From Amycolatopsis thermalba (GTDB taxonomy: Bacteria > Actinomycetota > Actinomycetes > Mycobacteriales > Pseudonocardiaceae): 64,000 bases of DNA. A model generated the notes under the pieces. It was not told the origin of the DNA and made no database searches. It worked only from the letters and a program-made list of their open reading frames with translations. Location of the stretch: assembly GCF_003385215.1 (NCBI RefSeq), contig NZ_PQHW01000002.1:62001-126000 (forward strand), in the 5' to 3' direction. Positions 24,185 to 32,599 of the stretch are shown piece after piece. The position numbers and the translations under genes are program-made. Positions within the stretch are counted from its first letter, which is position 1. Every line of letters begins with the position of its first letter.

Positions 24185-24348
24185 GGCACCGCGGTCGGGC
24201 CCTCCGCTGCCACCGGGTCCAGGCGGCGCTTGCGGCGGCGGTCGGCGAGAGCGTCTTCGAAATCGAGGACGAACGCACCGAAGGCCATCACCAGCAGCAC
24301 CGCGATACCGAGCACGGCACCGATCCACGTGAAGATGATCGCGAACAT
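24181..24348 (-). CDS. Small single-pass membrane protein
   Basis: 55 residues. One hydrophobic helix (IIFTWIGAVLGIAVLLVMAF, residues 4-23) is followed by an acidic then basic cytoplasmic tail (DFEDALADRRRKRR). ATG 24348 has GGAGG with 7-nt spacing, which rules out the longer open frame. It is convergent with B2 and shares its stop palindrome. No family is recognised. Confidence 0.75.
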   Translation of the reverse strand: MFAIIFTWIGAVLGIAVLLVMAFGAFVLDFEDALADRRRKRRLDPVAAEGPTAVP

Positions 24349-24475
24349 CGGCGTGCCTCCTCCCTGGTCAGGGCGCATTTCCTGCCCTCCAGGGTGAGCT
24401 TTGCCGGGTGCCCGCGGTATCGGCCAACCGGTTACCGCTCGGCGAGCGGGGTCAGCCATTCGGCCGAGGGCGTGC

Positions 24476-25408
24476 CTACAGCTTGCGCAGGCGGACCCGG
24501 TTGATGCTGTGGTCCGGGTCCTTCCGCAGCACCAGCGTCGCGCGGGGGCGGGTCGGCAGGATGTTCTCCACCAGGTTCGGCTCGTTGATCGTGCGCCACA
24601 GGTGCCGCGCCTCGGCGCGGGCCTCCACGTCGTCCAGCGTCGCGAAGTGGTGGAAGTGCGAGGCCGGGTCCGCGAACGCCGTGCTGCGCAGCTTGAGGAA
24701 CCGCTCGACGTACCAGCGCTCGATGTCCTCGATGTGCGCGTCGACGTAGATGGAGAAGTCGAACAGGTCCGACACCGTCAGCCGCGAGCCGGGCTGCAGC
24801 ACGTTGAGGCCCTCGATGATGAGGATGTCCGGCCGGTTCACCACCTGCTCCTCGCCGGGCAGGATGTCGTAGGCCAGGTGCGAGTACACCGGCGCGCTGA
24901 CCGACTCGGCGCCGGACTTGACGTCGGAGACGAACCGCAGCAGCGCGCGGCGGTCGTAGCTCTCCGGGAAGCCCTTGCGGTGCATGATGCCGCGGCGCAC
25001 CAGCTCGGCCTTCGGGTACAGGAAGCCGTCCGTGGTCACCAGGTCCACGCGCGGGTGGTCCGGCCAGCGGGCGAGCAGGGTGCGCAGGATGCGCGCGGTG
25101 GTCGACTTGCCGACCGCGACGCTGCCGGCGATGCCGATCACGAACGGCACCTTGGTGCCCCGGCAGTCCTCGCCGAGGAAGGTCGTGGTGGCCTCGTACA
25201 GGCGTTGACGCGCCGCGACCTGCAGGTTGATCAGGCGGGACAGCGGCAGGTAGACCTCGGCGACCTCGGTGAGATCGATTTGTTCGCCGAGCCCCCGCAG
25301 GCCGTGCAGCTCCTCGGCAGTCAGCGGCAACGGTGTGCTGCGACGCAGCTCCCGCCACTGCTCCCGGTGGAGCTCGACGTACGGGCTGAGCTCACGTACC
25401 CGTGGCAT
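24476..25408 (-). CDS. coaA: Type I pantothenate kinase
   Basis: 310 residues. It phosphorylates pantothenate with ATP, the first step of coenzyme A synthesis. The P-loop is GSVAVGKST (95-103), followed by the PanK-I blocks [31 protein letters not shown] and [10 protein letters not shown]. Length is normal for bacterial CoaA. ATG 25408 has AAGGAG 7 nt upstream. The 140 bp before it hold only the promoter region. Confidence 0.97.
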   Translation of the reverse strand: MPRVRELSPYVELHREQWRELRRSTPLPLTAEELHGLRGLGEQIDLTEVAEVYLPLSRLINLQVAARQRLYEATTTFLGEDCRGTKVPFVIGIAGSVAVGKSTTARILRTLLARWPDHPRVDLVTTDGFLYPKAELVRRGIMHRKGFPESYDRRALLRFVSDVKSGAESVSAPVYSHLAYDILPGEEQVVNRPDILIIEGLNVLQPGSRLTVSDLFDFSIYVDAHIEDIERWYVERFLKLRSTAFADPASHFHHFATLDDVEARAEARHLWRTINEPNLVENILPTRPRATLVLRKDPDHSINRVRLRKL

Positions 25409-25550
25409 TCCCACACTCCTTGCCCGTCGGTGGGCTGGGCTGGCGTCGACATCTCCGTAACGCAGCTTCAACGGTAGGTCTTACGGCGAGTAAATGCGCT
25501 GTGACCTTCTACACGCGCGCCCGGAACCGCCCGTGACCAGGGCCGGAGTG

Positions 25551-26165
25551 CTAGTTCCGCCGGAAGACCTCGTCCCAGGCCGCCGCCACCTGGCGGGCGC
25601 ACGTCTCCGGGCTCACGCCCCCGACGCCGGTGCCCAGACCGGGCATCGCGATGGTCTCGACGACCGCGCGCACCGCCACGCCCTGTTCGAGCACCCCGTC
25701 GCGCCACTGCAGGAACACCGCCCGCGCCGCGAGGTACGGGTGGACCGTGTCGGCGGGCAGCCGCTCGCCGGGTTCCCGCATCGTCGGCGCGCTGATCAGC
25801 CACGCCGGCGCGGGTTCGCCGGTCGGCACCACGACCGCGCTGCCCACCGGCAGTTCACCGCCGTGGTAGGCGAGGATCGTGCTGCGGACGTTCTGCTCGA
25901 CGTTCGGGAACGCGCGCGCGTAGACGGCGTCGATCCCGCCGCGCATCCAGCCGAACGAGTTCGCCGGGCTGACCACGGCGTCGGCGACCACGTCCAGCAC
26001 CGAACCCCGGTGCACGCGCACCGAGCCGGTCATGGTGTCCACAACGGATCGCCACGCGCTGGCGAGTGGTTCGTCGACGGCACACAGCACCAGGGCGGGA
26101 GTTGCGGGAGCGACCTGGTCCTCCGTTCGCTTGCCGGTGGGTTGGGTGCCCGATTCGGCAGTCAC
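25551..26165 (-). CDS. Macro domain protein (ADP-ribose-binding fold)
   Basis: About 204 residues. The macro-domain core is clear: DAVVSPANSFGWMRGGIDAV near residue 75, LISAPTM near 125 and AMPGLGTGVGG near 175, the loops that bind ADP-ribose. Relatives begin with the LVLCAVDE segment seen near residue 25, so GTG 26165 is used. It may remove or read ADP-ribose marks, or act on ADP-ribose-derived metabolites. It stands alone upstream of coaA. Confidence 0.82.
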   Translation of the reverse strand: MTAESGTQPTGKRTEDQVAPATPALVLCAVDEPLASAWRSVVDTMTGSVRVHRGSVLDVVADAVVSPANSFGWMRGGIDAVYARAFPNVEQNVRSTILAYHGGELPVGSAVVVPTGEPAPAWLISAPTMREPGERLPADTVHPYLAARAVFLQWRDGVLEQGVAVRAVVETIAMPGLGTGVGGVSPETCARQVAAAWDEVFRRN

Positions 26166-26250
26166 CCCTACACCATGCCAAAAAACGCGACCCCACGTAA
26201 CCAGGCGGCGCACTCGAACGCCTGAACAGACCAGCAGCGGGCGCGGTGCG

Positions 26251-26256
26251 TAGCCT
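26251..26256 (+). promoter_or_regulatory. -10 element TAGCCT, leaderless start of pheA
   Basis: TAGCCT ends 6 nt before the pheA GTG at 26263, leaving no room for a ribosome-binding site. Confidence 0.5.
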
Positions 26257-26262
26257 GTCGGC

Positions 26263-27177
26263 GTGTCACGGATCGCATATTTCGGGCCGGTCGGGACGTT
26301 CACCGAGCAGGCCGCCCGCACGTTCACCACGGCGGAGGACGAACTCGTCCCCGCCGACACGATCCCGCACGCGCTCGACGCGGTGCGCCGGGGCGAGGCG
26401 GACGCGGCGTGCGTGCCGGTGGAAAACTCCGTCGAGGGCGCGGTTCCCGCGACGCTGGACAGCCTCGCCGTCGGCGAGCCGCTGATCGGTGTCGCGGAAG
26501 CCTTGCTACCAGTGCACTTCAGCGTCCTCACGCGCGACGACGTCGGCGAAATCCGTACCGTGGCGAGCCATCCGCACGCGCTCGCGCAGGTGCGCCAGTG
26601 GCTGGCCGACAACCTGCCCGGCGCCCGCGCGGTGGCGGCCGGATCGACCGCGGCGGCCGCGGTCGCCGTGCAGGCCGGGGAGTTCGACGCCGCCGTGACC
26701 GCGCCGGTCGCCGTCGAGCACTACCCGCTCAAGGTGCTGGCGACCGAGGTGGCCGACGTCCGGGACGCCCGCACGCGGTTCCTGCTGATGCGCCGGCCCC
26801 CGGTGGTGCTGCCGGAGCCGACGGGCGCCGACCGCACGTCGCTGGTCGCCGCGGCCGCCAACCGCACCGGCGCGCTCGCCGAGCTGCTCACCGAACTCGC
26901 GACCCGCGGCATCAACCTGACCCGCCTGGACGCCCGGCCGAACAAGCAGAACTTCGGCGAGTACCGGTTCTTCATCGACTTCGAGGGCCACGTGGCCGAG
27001 CCGCGCATCGCCGACGCGCTCGCCGCGCTGCGCCGCCGCTGCCGCGACGTCCGGTTCCTCGGCTCGTTCGCCCGCGCCGACGGCGTGCGGGCCACCGTCG
27101 AACCGGCCGCCCGCAACGAGGATTTCACCGACGCCGCCGGCTGGGTCGCCGCGGTGCAGAGAGGGGAGCAGGCATGA
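26263..27177 (+). CDS. pheA: Prephenate dehydratase
   Basis: 304 residues. It converts prephenate to phenylpyruvate in phenylalanine synthesis. The catalytic domain is residues 1-180 (IAYFGPVGTFTEQAA; VPVENSVEGAV; catalytic Thr in DARTRFLLM). The C-terminal ACT domain is about 195-275 (NRTGALAELLTEL), where phenylalanine binds for feedback control. The usual ESRP binding motif reads DARP here, so inhibition may be altered. The start GTG 26263 is leaderless. The stop overlaps the next gene (ATGA). Confidence 0.95.
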   Translation: MSRIAYFGPVGTFTEQAARTFTTAEDELVPADTIPHALDAVRRGEADAACVPVENSVEGAVPATLDSLAVGEPLIGVAEALLPVHFSVLTRDDVGEIRTVASHPHALAQVRQWLADNLPGARAVAAGSTAAAAVAVQAGEFDAAVTAPVAVEHYPLKVLATEVADVRDARTRFLLMRRPPVVLPEPTGADRTSLVAAAANRTGALAELLTELATRGINLTRLDARPNKQNFGEYRFFIDFEGHVAEPRIADALAALRRRCRDVRFLGSFARADGVRATVEPAARNEDFTDAAGWVAAVQRGEQA

Positions 27178-27791
27178 AGCTGTACCTGGTGCGGCACGGG
27201 CAGACCGCGGCCAACGTCGCCAAGAAGCTGGACACCGCGCTGCCCGGCCCGCCGCTCACCGAGCTGGGCCACGAGCAGGCGCGGCAGCTGGCCGAGAAGC
27301 TCGCGACCGAGCCGGTGGAGGGCGTCTACGCCTCGCACGCCACCCGTGCGCAGCAGACGGCCGTCCCGCTCGCGCAGGCGCTGGGGATGGCGGTGGAGCG
27401 GGTCGAGGGCGTGCACGAGATCGTGGTCGGCGACCTGGAGGGCCGCAGCGACCGGGCGGCCATCGAGCAGTACCTGACCGTGGTGAGCCACTGGACCCGC
27501 GGCGAGCTGCACGTCCCGATGCCCGGTGGGGAGACCGGGGAGCAGGCCCGGGACCGGTTCGCCGGTGCGATCGCCGGTCTCGCGCAGCGTCACGACTTCA
27601 CCCGATCGGACGGTGTCGTGGTGCTGGTCTCGCACGGCGGGCTGATCCGGCTCGGCGCCGAGTGGCTGGCCCCGAATGTGCGGTCCGAGCTGGCCGATCA
27701 GGGCCTGATCCCGAACACCGGCATCATCGAGCTGGAGGCCGCCGCCGACGGTGGCTGGCAGTGCCTGAACTGGGTCGGTTTGCCCATGTAG
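27174..27791 (+). CDS. Histidine phosphatase family protein (phosphoglycerate mutase-like)
   Basis: 205 residues. The phosphohistidine motif is LVRHGQTAAN near residue 4-13. Conserved basic and acidic partners lie at YASHATRAQQTA and LVSHGGLIRLG. It belongs to the branch of broad-specificity phosphatases rather than glycolytic mutases. It is coupled to pheA by an ATGA overlap and has GAGGGGAG upstream, so it is co-expressed with phenylalanine synthesis. The substrate is not predictable. Confidence 0.88.
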   Translation: MKLYLVRHGQTAANVAKKLDTALPGPPLTELGHEQARQLAEKLATEPVEGVYASHATRAQQTAVPLAQALGMAVERVEGVHEIVVGDLEGRSDRAAIEQYLTVVSHWTRGELHVPMPGGETGEQARDRFAGAIAGLAQRHDFTRSDGVVVLVSHGGLIRLGAEWLAPNVRSELADQGLIPNTGIIELEAAADGGWQCLNWVGLPM

Positions 27792-27827
27792 GGGACGTTT
27801 CGACCGGTCGTCGAGGGCGCCTTGTTG

Positions 27828-27833
27828 TAGTTT
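27828..27833 (+). promoter_or_regulatory. -10 element TAGTTT upstream of the DUF4232 gene
   Basis: TAGTTT ends 6 nt before an in-frame ATG at 27840. However, the signal peptide and a strong GGAGGGG point to GTG 27945, which would leave a leader of about 105 nt. Confidence 0.35.
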
Positions 27834-27944
27834 CACCGCATGTTGCGGCGGATGGTCGGAAAATCGCGTGACGCGGCGCAACCAGGCGTGTGGACCACAC
27901 GTCTCCCGGGTAGTGCTCCGATCGGCACAGGGAGGGGAAAGATC

Positions 27945-28589
27945 GTGGTTCGAATCAGTTCACCGCGCATCGGACTGGGTGTGGCGACGGCGGCGCTGGC
28001 GGCCGCGCTGGCCGGCTGCGGGACCGCGGGAACGGAGAACGCGCAGCCCGAGCCGGCCGCGCCGACGACGTCCGAGACCACCACCTCGAGCAGCCCGTCC
28101 ACGTCCGCCACGACGGCCGAACCGGACGCGGCGACCAGCACCAAGACCGGCGAGACGCTGTGCAAGTCCAGCGACCTCAAGCTGACCCTCGGGCACGGCG
28201 ACGCCGGCGCCGGCACCGTCTACCGGCCGCTGATCTTCACCAATGTGAGTGACCACCCGTGCGTGATCCAGGGCTTCCCGGGCGTCTCGTACGTCGCCGG
28301 GGAGGACGGGCACCAGGTGGGCCCCGCGGCGGTCCGGCAGGGCGAGAAGGGCGGCGCGTTCACGCTGAACAAGGGCGACACCGCCTACGCCGAGATCGGG
28401 TTCGTCAACGTGCAGAACTACGACACGGTGACCTGCCAGCCGCAGCCGGTGCGCGGCCTGCGGATCTACCCGCCGCAGGAGACGGCGTCGATGTTCGTCG
28501 AGCTGCCCACCACGGGCTGCGCGAGCGACAAGATCCCCGGCGACCAGCTCACCGTCCGGACCATCCAGAAGGGCAGTGGCGGCGAGTAG
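27945..28589 (+). CDS. DUF4232 domain lipoprotein
   Basis: 214 residues. The lipoprotein signal ends LAAALAGC, with the acylated Cys near residue 23. A Thr/Ser/Pro/Ala-rich linker (about 25-65) precedes a DUF4232 beta-sandwich domain with conserved cysteines (LCKSSDL; CVIQGFPGVSYV; GCASDKI). GTG 27945 is chosen for its GGAGGGG site and because it puts the signal peptide at the N-terminus. Exported and membrane-anchored; the function of the domain is unknown. Confidence 0.82.
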   Translation: MVRISSPRIGLGVATAALAAALAGCGTAGTENAQPEPAAPTTSETTTSSSPSTSATTAEPDAATSTKTGETLCKSSDLKLTLGHGDAGAGTVYRPLIFTNVSDHPCVIQGFPGVSYVAGEDGHQVGPAAVRQGEKGGAFTLNKGDTAYAEIGFVNVQNYDTVTCQPQPVRGLRIYPPQETASMFVELPTTGCASDKIPGDQLTVRTIQKGSGGE

Positions 28590-28994
28590 CTAGATCGTGT
28601 CGCAGATTTCGCGGGCCTGCGCCAGGTGCCGCCGGCCGTTCGGGTCGGCGAAGTTGAGGCTCAGCGCCATCCGCCGGACGCCGTCGATGTGGTCGGCGAG
28701 GTCGTCGTAGGTCGAGCTGACCTCCGCGGCCGCGGACGCGAGCGCGTCGGCCGCCATGATGTGCTGCAGCACGCCCGGTTCGAGCGTGCCCCGGCCCACG
28801 CGGCCCTCCGGCAGCGGCTGGGCCCTGGACAGCGCGGCGCACGCGGCCTTCGCGTCCGCGGTCGGGCCGCTCACCGCCGTGGTGGACGCCCACAGCACGC
28901 CGATCATGCCCGCCCCGACCACGAACCCGGCGACACCCGCCAGCACCAGGCGGCGCCGGGCCGCCAGCGGCTCTTCGGCATCGCTGATCCGCAT
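28590..28994 (-). CDS. Hypothetical membrane-anchored protein
   Basis: 134 residues. A basic N-terminus (EEPLAARRRLVLAG) leads into one membrane helix (residues 15-37), and the remaining helical domain is probably extracytoplasmic (residues 40-134). Two cysteines occur (KAACAAL; REICDTI). The stop TAG lies directly against the stop of the convergent DUF4232 gene. No family is recognised. Confidence 0.7.
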   Translation of the reverse strand: MRISDAEEPLAARRRLVLAGVAGFVVGAGMIGVLWASTTAVSGPTADAKAACAALSRAQPLPEGRVGRGTLEPGVLQHIMAADALASAAAEVSSTYDDLADHIDGVRRMALSLNFADPNGRRHLAQAREICDTI

Positions 28995-29091
28995 AGGACA
29001 TTCCAGCACCGAACGGGCACCGGGCACCAGATGCGGAGCGATCCCCATCCGGGGGTGGCACGCGCCGGGCGCGGCGACGACCATCGGGACC

Positions 29092-30654
29092 ATGACACCG
29101 ACGTCCCCTTACGACCGCCCGGATGCCTGCGTGGCGCGGCTGCTGTGTGACGACCACCCGGCCGGCGACGTGGCCTGCACGGTCATCGAACCCGACCTGA
29201 CCAGCCGCGACGTCACGTTCGGCGAGCTGCGGGACGCCTCCGCGCGCTTCGCCGCGGCGCTGGCCGGGCTGGGTGTCGGCCGCGGCGACCGGGTGGCGAC
29301 GCTGATGGCGAAGTCGGCCGAGTTCGTCGTCGCCGTGCTCGGGATCTGGCGGCTCGGCGCGGTGCAGGTGCCGCTGTTCACCGCGTTCGCGCCGCCCGCG
29401 ATCGAAACCCGCGTCGGCGGCGTGAAGGTGGTCGTCGCCGACCCGTCGCAGCGCGCCAAGCTCGACCAGGTCCCCGGTGAGCGGCGGGTGATCGTCACCG
29501 GTGAGGCGAGCGGCGACGACCTGGCCTTCGCGGACCTGCTGCGCGCTGAACCGCAGCCGGAGCCGGTGGCCGTGGGCGGCGACGGGACGATCGTCGAGCT
29601 GTACACGTCCGGCACGACCGGTGCGCCGAAGGGCGTGCCGATCCCGGCGCGGGCGATCGCCGCGTTCCGCATGTACCAGGAGTACGGCCTGGACCACCGG
29701 CCCGAGGACGTGTTCTGGAACGCCGCCGACCCGGGCTGGGCCTACGGGCTCTACTACGCCGTCATCGGCCCGCTCGCGCTCGGGCAGCGCAGCCTGTTGC
29801 TGCACGCCGGGTTCTCCCCGGAGCTGACCTATGCGGTGCTGGAGCGGTTCGGCGTCACGAACTTCACCGCGGGCCCGACGGTCTACCGGGCGCTGCGCAA
29901 CGCGGACGTGCCGGTGCCGGACGGGTTGCGGCTGCGGCACTGCTCGTCGGCGGGCGAGCCGCTCAACCCGGACGTCATCGAATGGGCCGAAAAGGTGTTC
30001 GGGGTGCCGATCCTGGACCACTACGGCCAGACCGAGCTGGGCATGGTGATCGCGAACGGATGGCACCCGGACATCCGGGGCGAGCTGCGGCCCGGGTCGA
30101 TGGGCCGCGCGCTGCCCGGCTCGCTGGCCGAGGTGCTGCGCCCCGACGCCGACGAGGTCGCGCCGCCCGGCGAGCAGGGGCGGGTGGCCGTCGACCTGGC
30201 GGGCAGCCCGCTGATGTGGTTCACCGGCTACCGCGACGCGCCGGACCGCACGGCGGAGCGGTTCTCCGCCGACGGCCGCTGGTACCTGACCGGCGACGTC
30301 GCCACGAAGTCCCCGGACGGCTACTTCACCTTCGCCTCGCGGGACGACGACGTCATCCTCATGGCCGGGTACCGGATCGGGCCGTTCGAGGTGGAGAGCG
30401 TGCTGCTGCAGCACGACGCCGTCGCCGAAGCGGCGGTGGTCGGCCTGCCGGACGAGCTGCGCGGCGAGGTGCTGGCGGCGTTCGTCGTGCTCCGGCCGGG
30501 TGCCGAGCCGGGCGAGGCGCTGGTGGCGGAGCTGCAGCAGCTGGTGAAGACGAAGTTCGCCGCGCACGCCTACCCGCGTCAGGTGCACTTCGTGGACGAG
30601 CTGCCGAAGACCCCGAGCGGCAAGGTGCAGCGGTTCCTGCTCAGGAAGAGCTGA
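29092..30654 (+). CDS. AMP-binding acyl-CoA synthetase (acetyl/medium-chain type)
   Basis: A 520-residue adenylate-forming enzyme. The P-loop is LYTSGTTGAPKGVP (about 168-181), the A5 motif is DHYGQTELG, and the A7/A8 region reads YLTGDVATKSPDGYFTFASR. The catalytic lysine near the C-terminus is in TPSGKVQRF. It activates a carboxylate as acyl-AMP and transfers it to CoA. Sequence features (WNAADPGWAYGLYYAVIGPL) suggest short-to-medium chain or acetyl substrates. ATG 29092 follows GACCAT by 7 nt (likely leaderless). The 3' end overlaps the convergent MFS gene by 14 bp. Confidence 0.9.
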   Translation: MTPTSPYDRPDACVARLLCDDHPAGDVACTVIEPDLTSRDVTFGELRDASARFAAALAGLGVGRGDRVATLMAKSAEFVVAVLGIWRLGAVQVPLFTAFAPPAIETRVGGVKVVVADPSQRAKLDQVPGERRVIVTGEASGDDLAFADLLRAEPQPEPVAVGGDGTIVELYTSGTTGAPKGVPIPARAIAAFRMYQEYGLDHRPEDVFWNAADPGWAYGLYYAVIGPLALGQRSLLLHAGFSPELTYAVLERFGVTNFTAGPTVYRALRNADVPVPDGLRLRHCSSAGEPLNPDVIEWAEKVFGVPILDHYGQTELGMVIANGWHPDIRGELRPGSMGRALPGSLAEVLRPDADEVAPPGEQGRVAVDLAGSPLMWFTGYRDAPDRTAERFSADGRWYLTGDVATKSPDGYFTFASRDDDVILMAGYRIGPFEVESVLLQHDAVAEAAVVGLPDELRGEVLAAFVVLRPGAEPGEALVAELQQLVKTKFAAHAYPRQVHFVDELPKTPSGKVQRFLLRKS

Positions 30655-31852
30655 CCGGCTCGTGGTCCATCGAAAACCGCCACAGCATCAGCGCGGCGAG
30701 GGCGGCCAGCACGATCTGGGCGCCGCCGGACACCGCGAAGGTGGCGCTCGCGCTGCCCAGCAGGTGCGTCAGCGCGCCGCCGGCCAACGCGCCTAGCGGG
30801 ATCGCGCCCCACACGACCGTCCGCCACACGCCGAGGACCCGGCCGAGCAGCTCGCTGGGCACCAGGGTGTGGCGGGCGGTCGCCAGCACCACGTTCACCG
30901 CCACGACGGCCGCCGCGAACAGGCCGAACAGGGCCGCGGAGGCGACCGGCTGGGAGACCAGGCCCATCGCGCCGAACCCGACGCCGGCGGTGAAGATGCC
31001 GGCCACCAGCACCGGCCGCCGCCCGGCGCGCCGCACGAGCCGTGGCGCGACCGCGGCACCGATCAGCCCGCCGATGCCGCCGACGAACGTGAACAGCCCG
31101 AACGCGGCCTCGCTCAGCCCGAGATCCTCCAGCGCGTACAGGACGAGCTGGGCCTGGGCCAGCTCGCTGGTGAAGCTGATCAGGCCGGCGATGATCACCA
31201 GCCGGCACAGCAGCGGGTGGTGGATCAGCCACTTGAACCCGTCGACCAGGTCGGTGCGCAGCCGGGTCGGTTCCGCCGGCGCCTTCGGCCGGTAACTGCC
31301 GGCCAGGCCGATGAGCAGCGCCGCGGCGATCGCGAAACCGGCGGAGTTCAGCAGGAACGGGAACGCGGCGAACACCGCGAAGGTGAGGCTGCCGACGGGG
31401 CCGCCCAGGAAGGTCTGGCCGAGGATCTCGGCGGCCTGGAACTTGCTGTTCGCGCTCTCCAGCTGGTCCGGCCGGGCCAGCGCCGGGATCATCGCGTTGC
31501 CGGCGCTCTCCGCCACGGTCTCGGCCGCGCCCAGCAGCAACGCGGCGACGTAGACGAGCCAGATCGACAGCGACCCGGTGTGCACGAGCAGAGCGGTCAG
31601 CCCGACGACCACCGCACGCGCGACGTTGGCGAGCAGCACGGCGCGCTTGCGGTCCACGCGGTCGGCGAGGGTGCCCGCGAACACGCCGAAGAGCAGCCAC
31701 GGCAGGAACTGGGTCGCGGACAACGCGCCGATCTGCACGGGGTCGCGCGTGAGGGTCGCGGCCAGCAGCGGAAAGGCGACCTTGCCGATCCCGTCGGCGA
31801 GGTTGCCCACCGCGTTGGCCGCCAGGAGCCAGCTCAGCCGTCGGTCCGGCAT
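30641..31852 (-). CDS. MFS transporter
   Basis: 403 residues with about twelve membrane helices and the loop 2-3 motif GTLADRVDRKRAVL. It belongs to the MFS_3 / enterobactin-exporter-like group (AANAVGNLADGIGKVAFPLL). ATG 31852 has AAGGACAG just upstream; the open frame to 32215 continues into a repeat-rich region and is not coding. The substrate is unknown; drug or siderophore efflux is the usual role. Confidence 0.85.
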   Translation of the reverse strand: MPDRRLSWLLAANAVGNLADGIGKVAFPLLAATLTRDPVQIGALSATQFLPWLLFGVFAGTLADRVDRKRAVLLANVARAVVVGLTALLVHTGSLSIWLVYVAALLLGAAETVAESAGNAMIPALARPDQLESANSKFQAAEILGQTFLGGPVGSLTFAVFAAFPFLLNSAGFAIAAALLIGLAGSYRPKAPAEPTRLRTDLVDGFKWLIHHPLLCRLVIIAGLISFTSELAQAQLVLYALEDLGLSEAAFGLFTFVGGIGGLIGAAVAPRLVRRAGRRPVLVAGIFTAGVGFGAMGLVSQPVASAALFGLFAAAVVAVNVVLATARHTLVPSELLGRVLGVWRTVVWGAIPLGALAGGALTHLLGSASATFAVSGGAQIVLAALAALMLWRFSMDHEPVSSS

Positions 31853-32056
31853 CTGTCCTTCATGATCACCCTCGGTGGCGCTTCGATTGCCCTGTGCTTC
31901 CGAATGCTGCCACGGAGGGTGGCGATCAGTCGAGCTGATCTGGGGGGTGCTTACCGGAGGGTGAAAGAAAAAGAGCCTCGCCGGCGGGCAAGCTCTGGGG
32001 AGGAGGGGCCGGGTCGCCGGGGGTGTCGGCTTGGTTTTGCCTGTTGCGCTGGGTGC

Positions 32057-32217
32057 GGGTGGGCCTGGGCTCGCGTTCTCCCCGTGGCCCGGCCGCAGGG
32101 AAGCACCGAAAACAGGCCCTGTCCAGGGTGAAGTGAACGCTGCGCGCCCTGGACAGGGCCTGTTTTCGGCGCTCGGTGGCAGCCATGCGACGGGGAGAAC
32201 GCGAGCGAGGCCCACCC
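32057..32217. repeat. 161-bp inverted repeat with a 22-bp perfect inner stem
   Basis: Two arms of about 70 bp face each other. The inner 22 bp (32107-32128 and 32147-32168) are perfectly complementary around an 18-nt loop. The outer parts (32057-32086 and 32190-32217) match except for a few bases, with a mismatched bulge between. It lies in the otherwise empty 31853-32244 gap, downstream of the metallopeptidase gene and upstream of the MFS gene. It could be a mobile MITE-like element or a very strong terminator. Confidence 0.85.
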
Positions 32218-32244
32218 TGTTGGGTCACCTCTGCCGAGGGGGCG

Positions 32245-32595
32245 TTAGCCCCAGCCGAGTTCGTGCAGGCGGCTGTCGTCGATGCCGAAGTGGTGTGCGA
32301 TTTCGTGCACCACCGTGATCAGCACCTCCTCCACCACCTGTTCCTCCGAGTCGCACATGGCCAGGATCGGCGTCCGGTAGATCGAGATCCGGTCGGGCAG
32401 CACGCCGCCGTAGTCGCTGGTCCGCTCGGTCAGCGCCACGCCGTGGTAGAGGCCGAGGATGTCCGGCGCCTCGTCGTTGTGGTCCTCCACCAGCACGACC
32501 ACGTTGTCCATCGCGCCGGCCAGTTCCTCCGGCACCTCGTCCAGCGCGTCGGCGACCAGTTCCTCGAACCGGGCCTTCGACATCTCCACCGGCAC
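32245..32595 (-). CDS. Small metallopeptidase of the zincin-like family (PF06262 type)
   Basis: 116 residues. The zinc motif is HEIAHHFGIDD near residue 95, the HExxH plus Asp pattern of the one-domain zincin-like family common in actinobacteria. VVVLVED and LGLYHGVALTER are conserved blocks. GTG 32595 gives the family N-terminus (PVEMSKARFEELVADALD). It begins 4 bp after the septum-formation gene, so the two form an operon. The substrate is unknown. Confidence 0.88.
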   Translation of the reverse strand: MPVEMSKARFEELVADALDEVPEELAGAMDNVVVLVEDHNDEAPDILGLYHGVALTERTSDYGGVLPDRISIYRTPILAMCDSEEQVVEEVLITVVHEIAHHFGIDDSRLHELGWG

Positions 32596-32599
32596 GCGG

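Noticed and set aside
30869-32131. Plus-strand 420-codon open frame across the MFS gene and repeat
   Set aside because: Antisense shadow of the MFS transporter; no coding motif or ribosome site.
32057-32217. Insertion sequence with terminal inverted repeats
   Set aside because: The arms enclose only 18 bases and no transposase; at most a MITE-like element.
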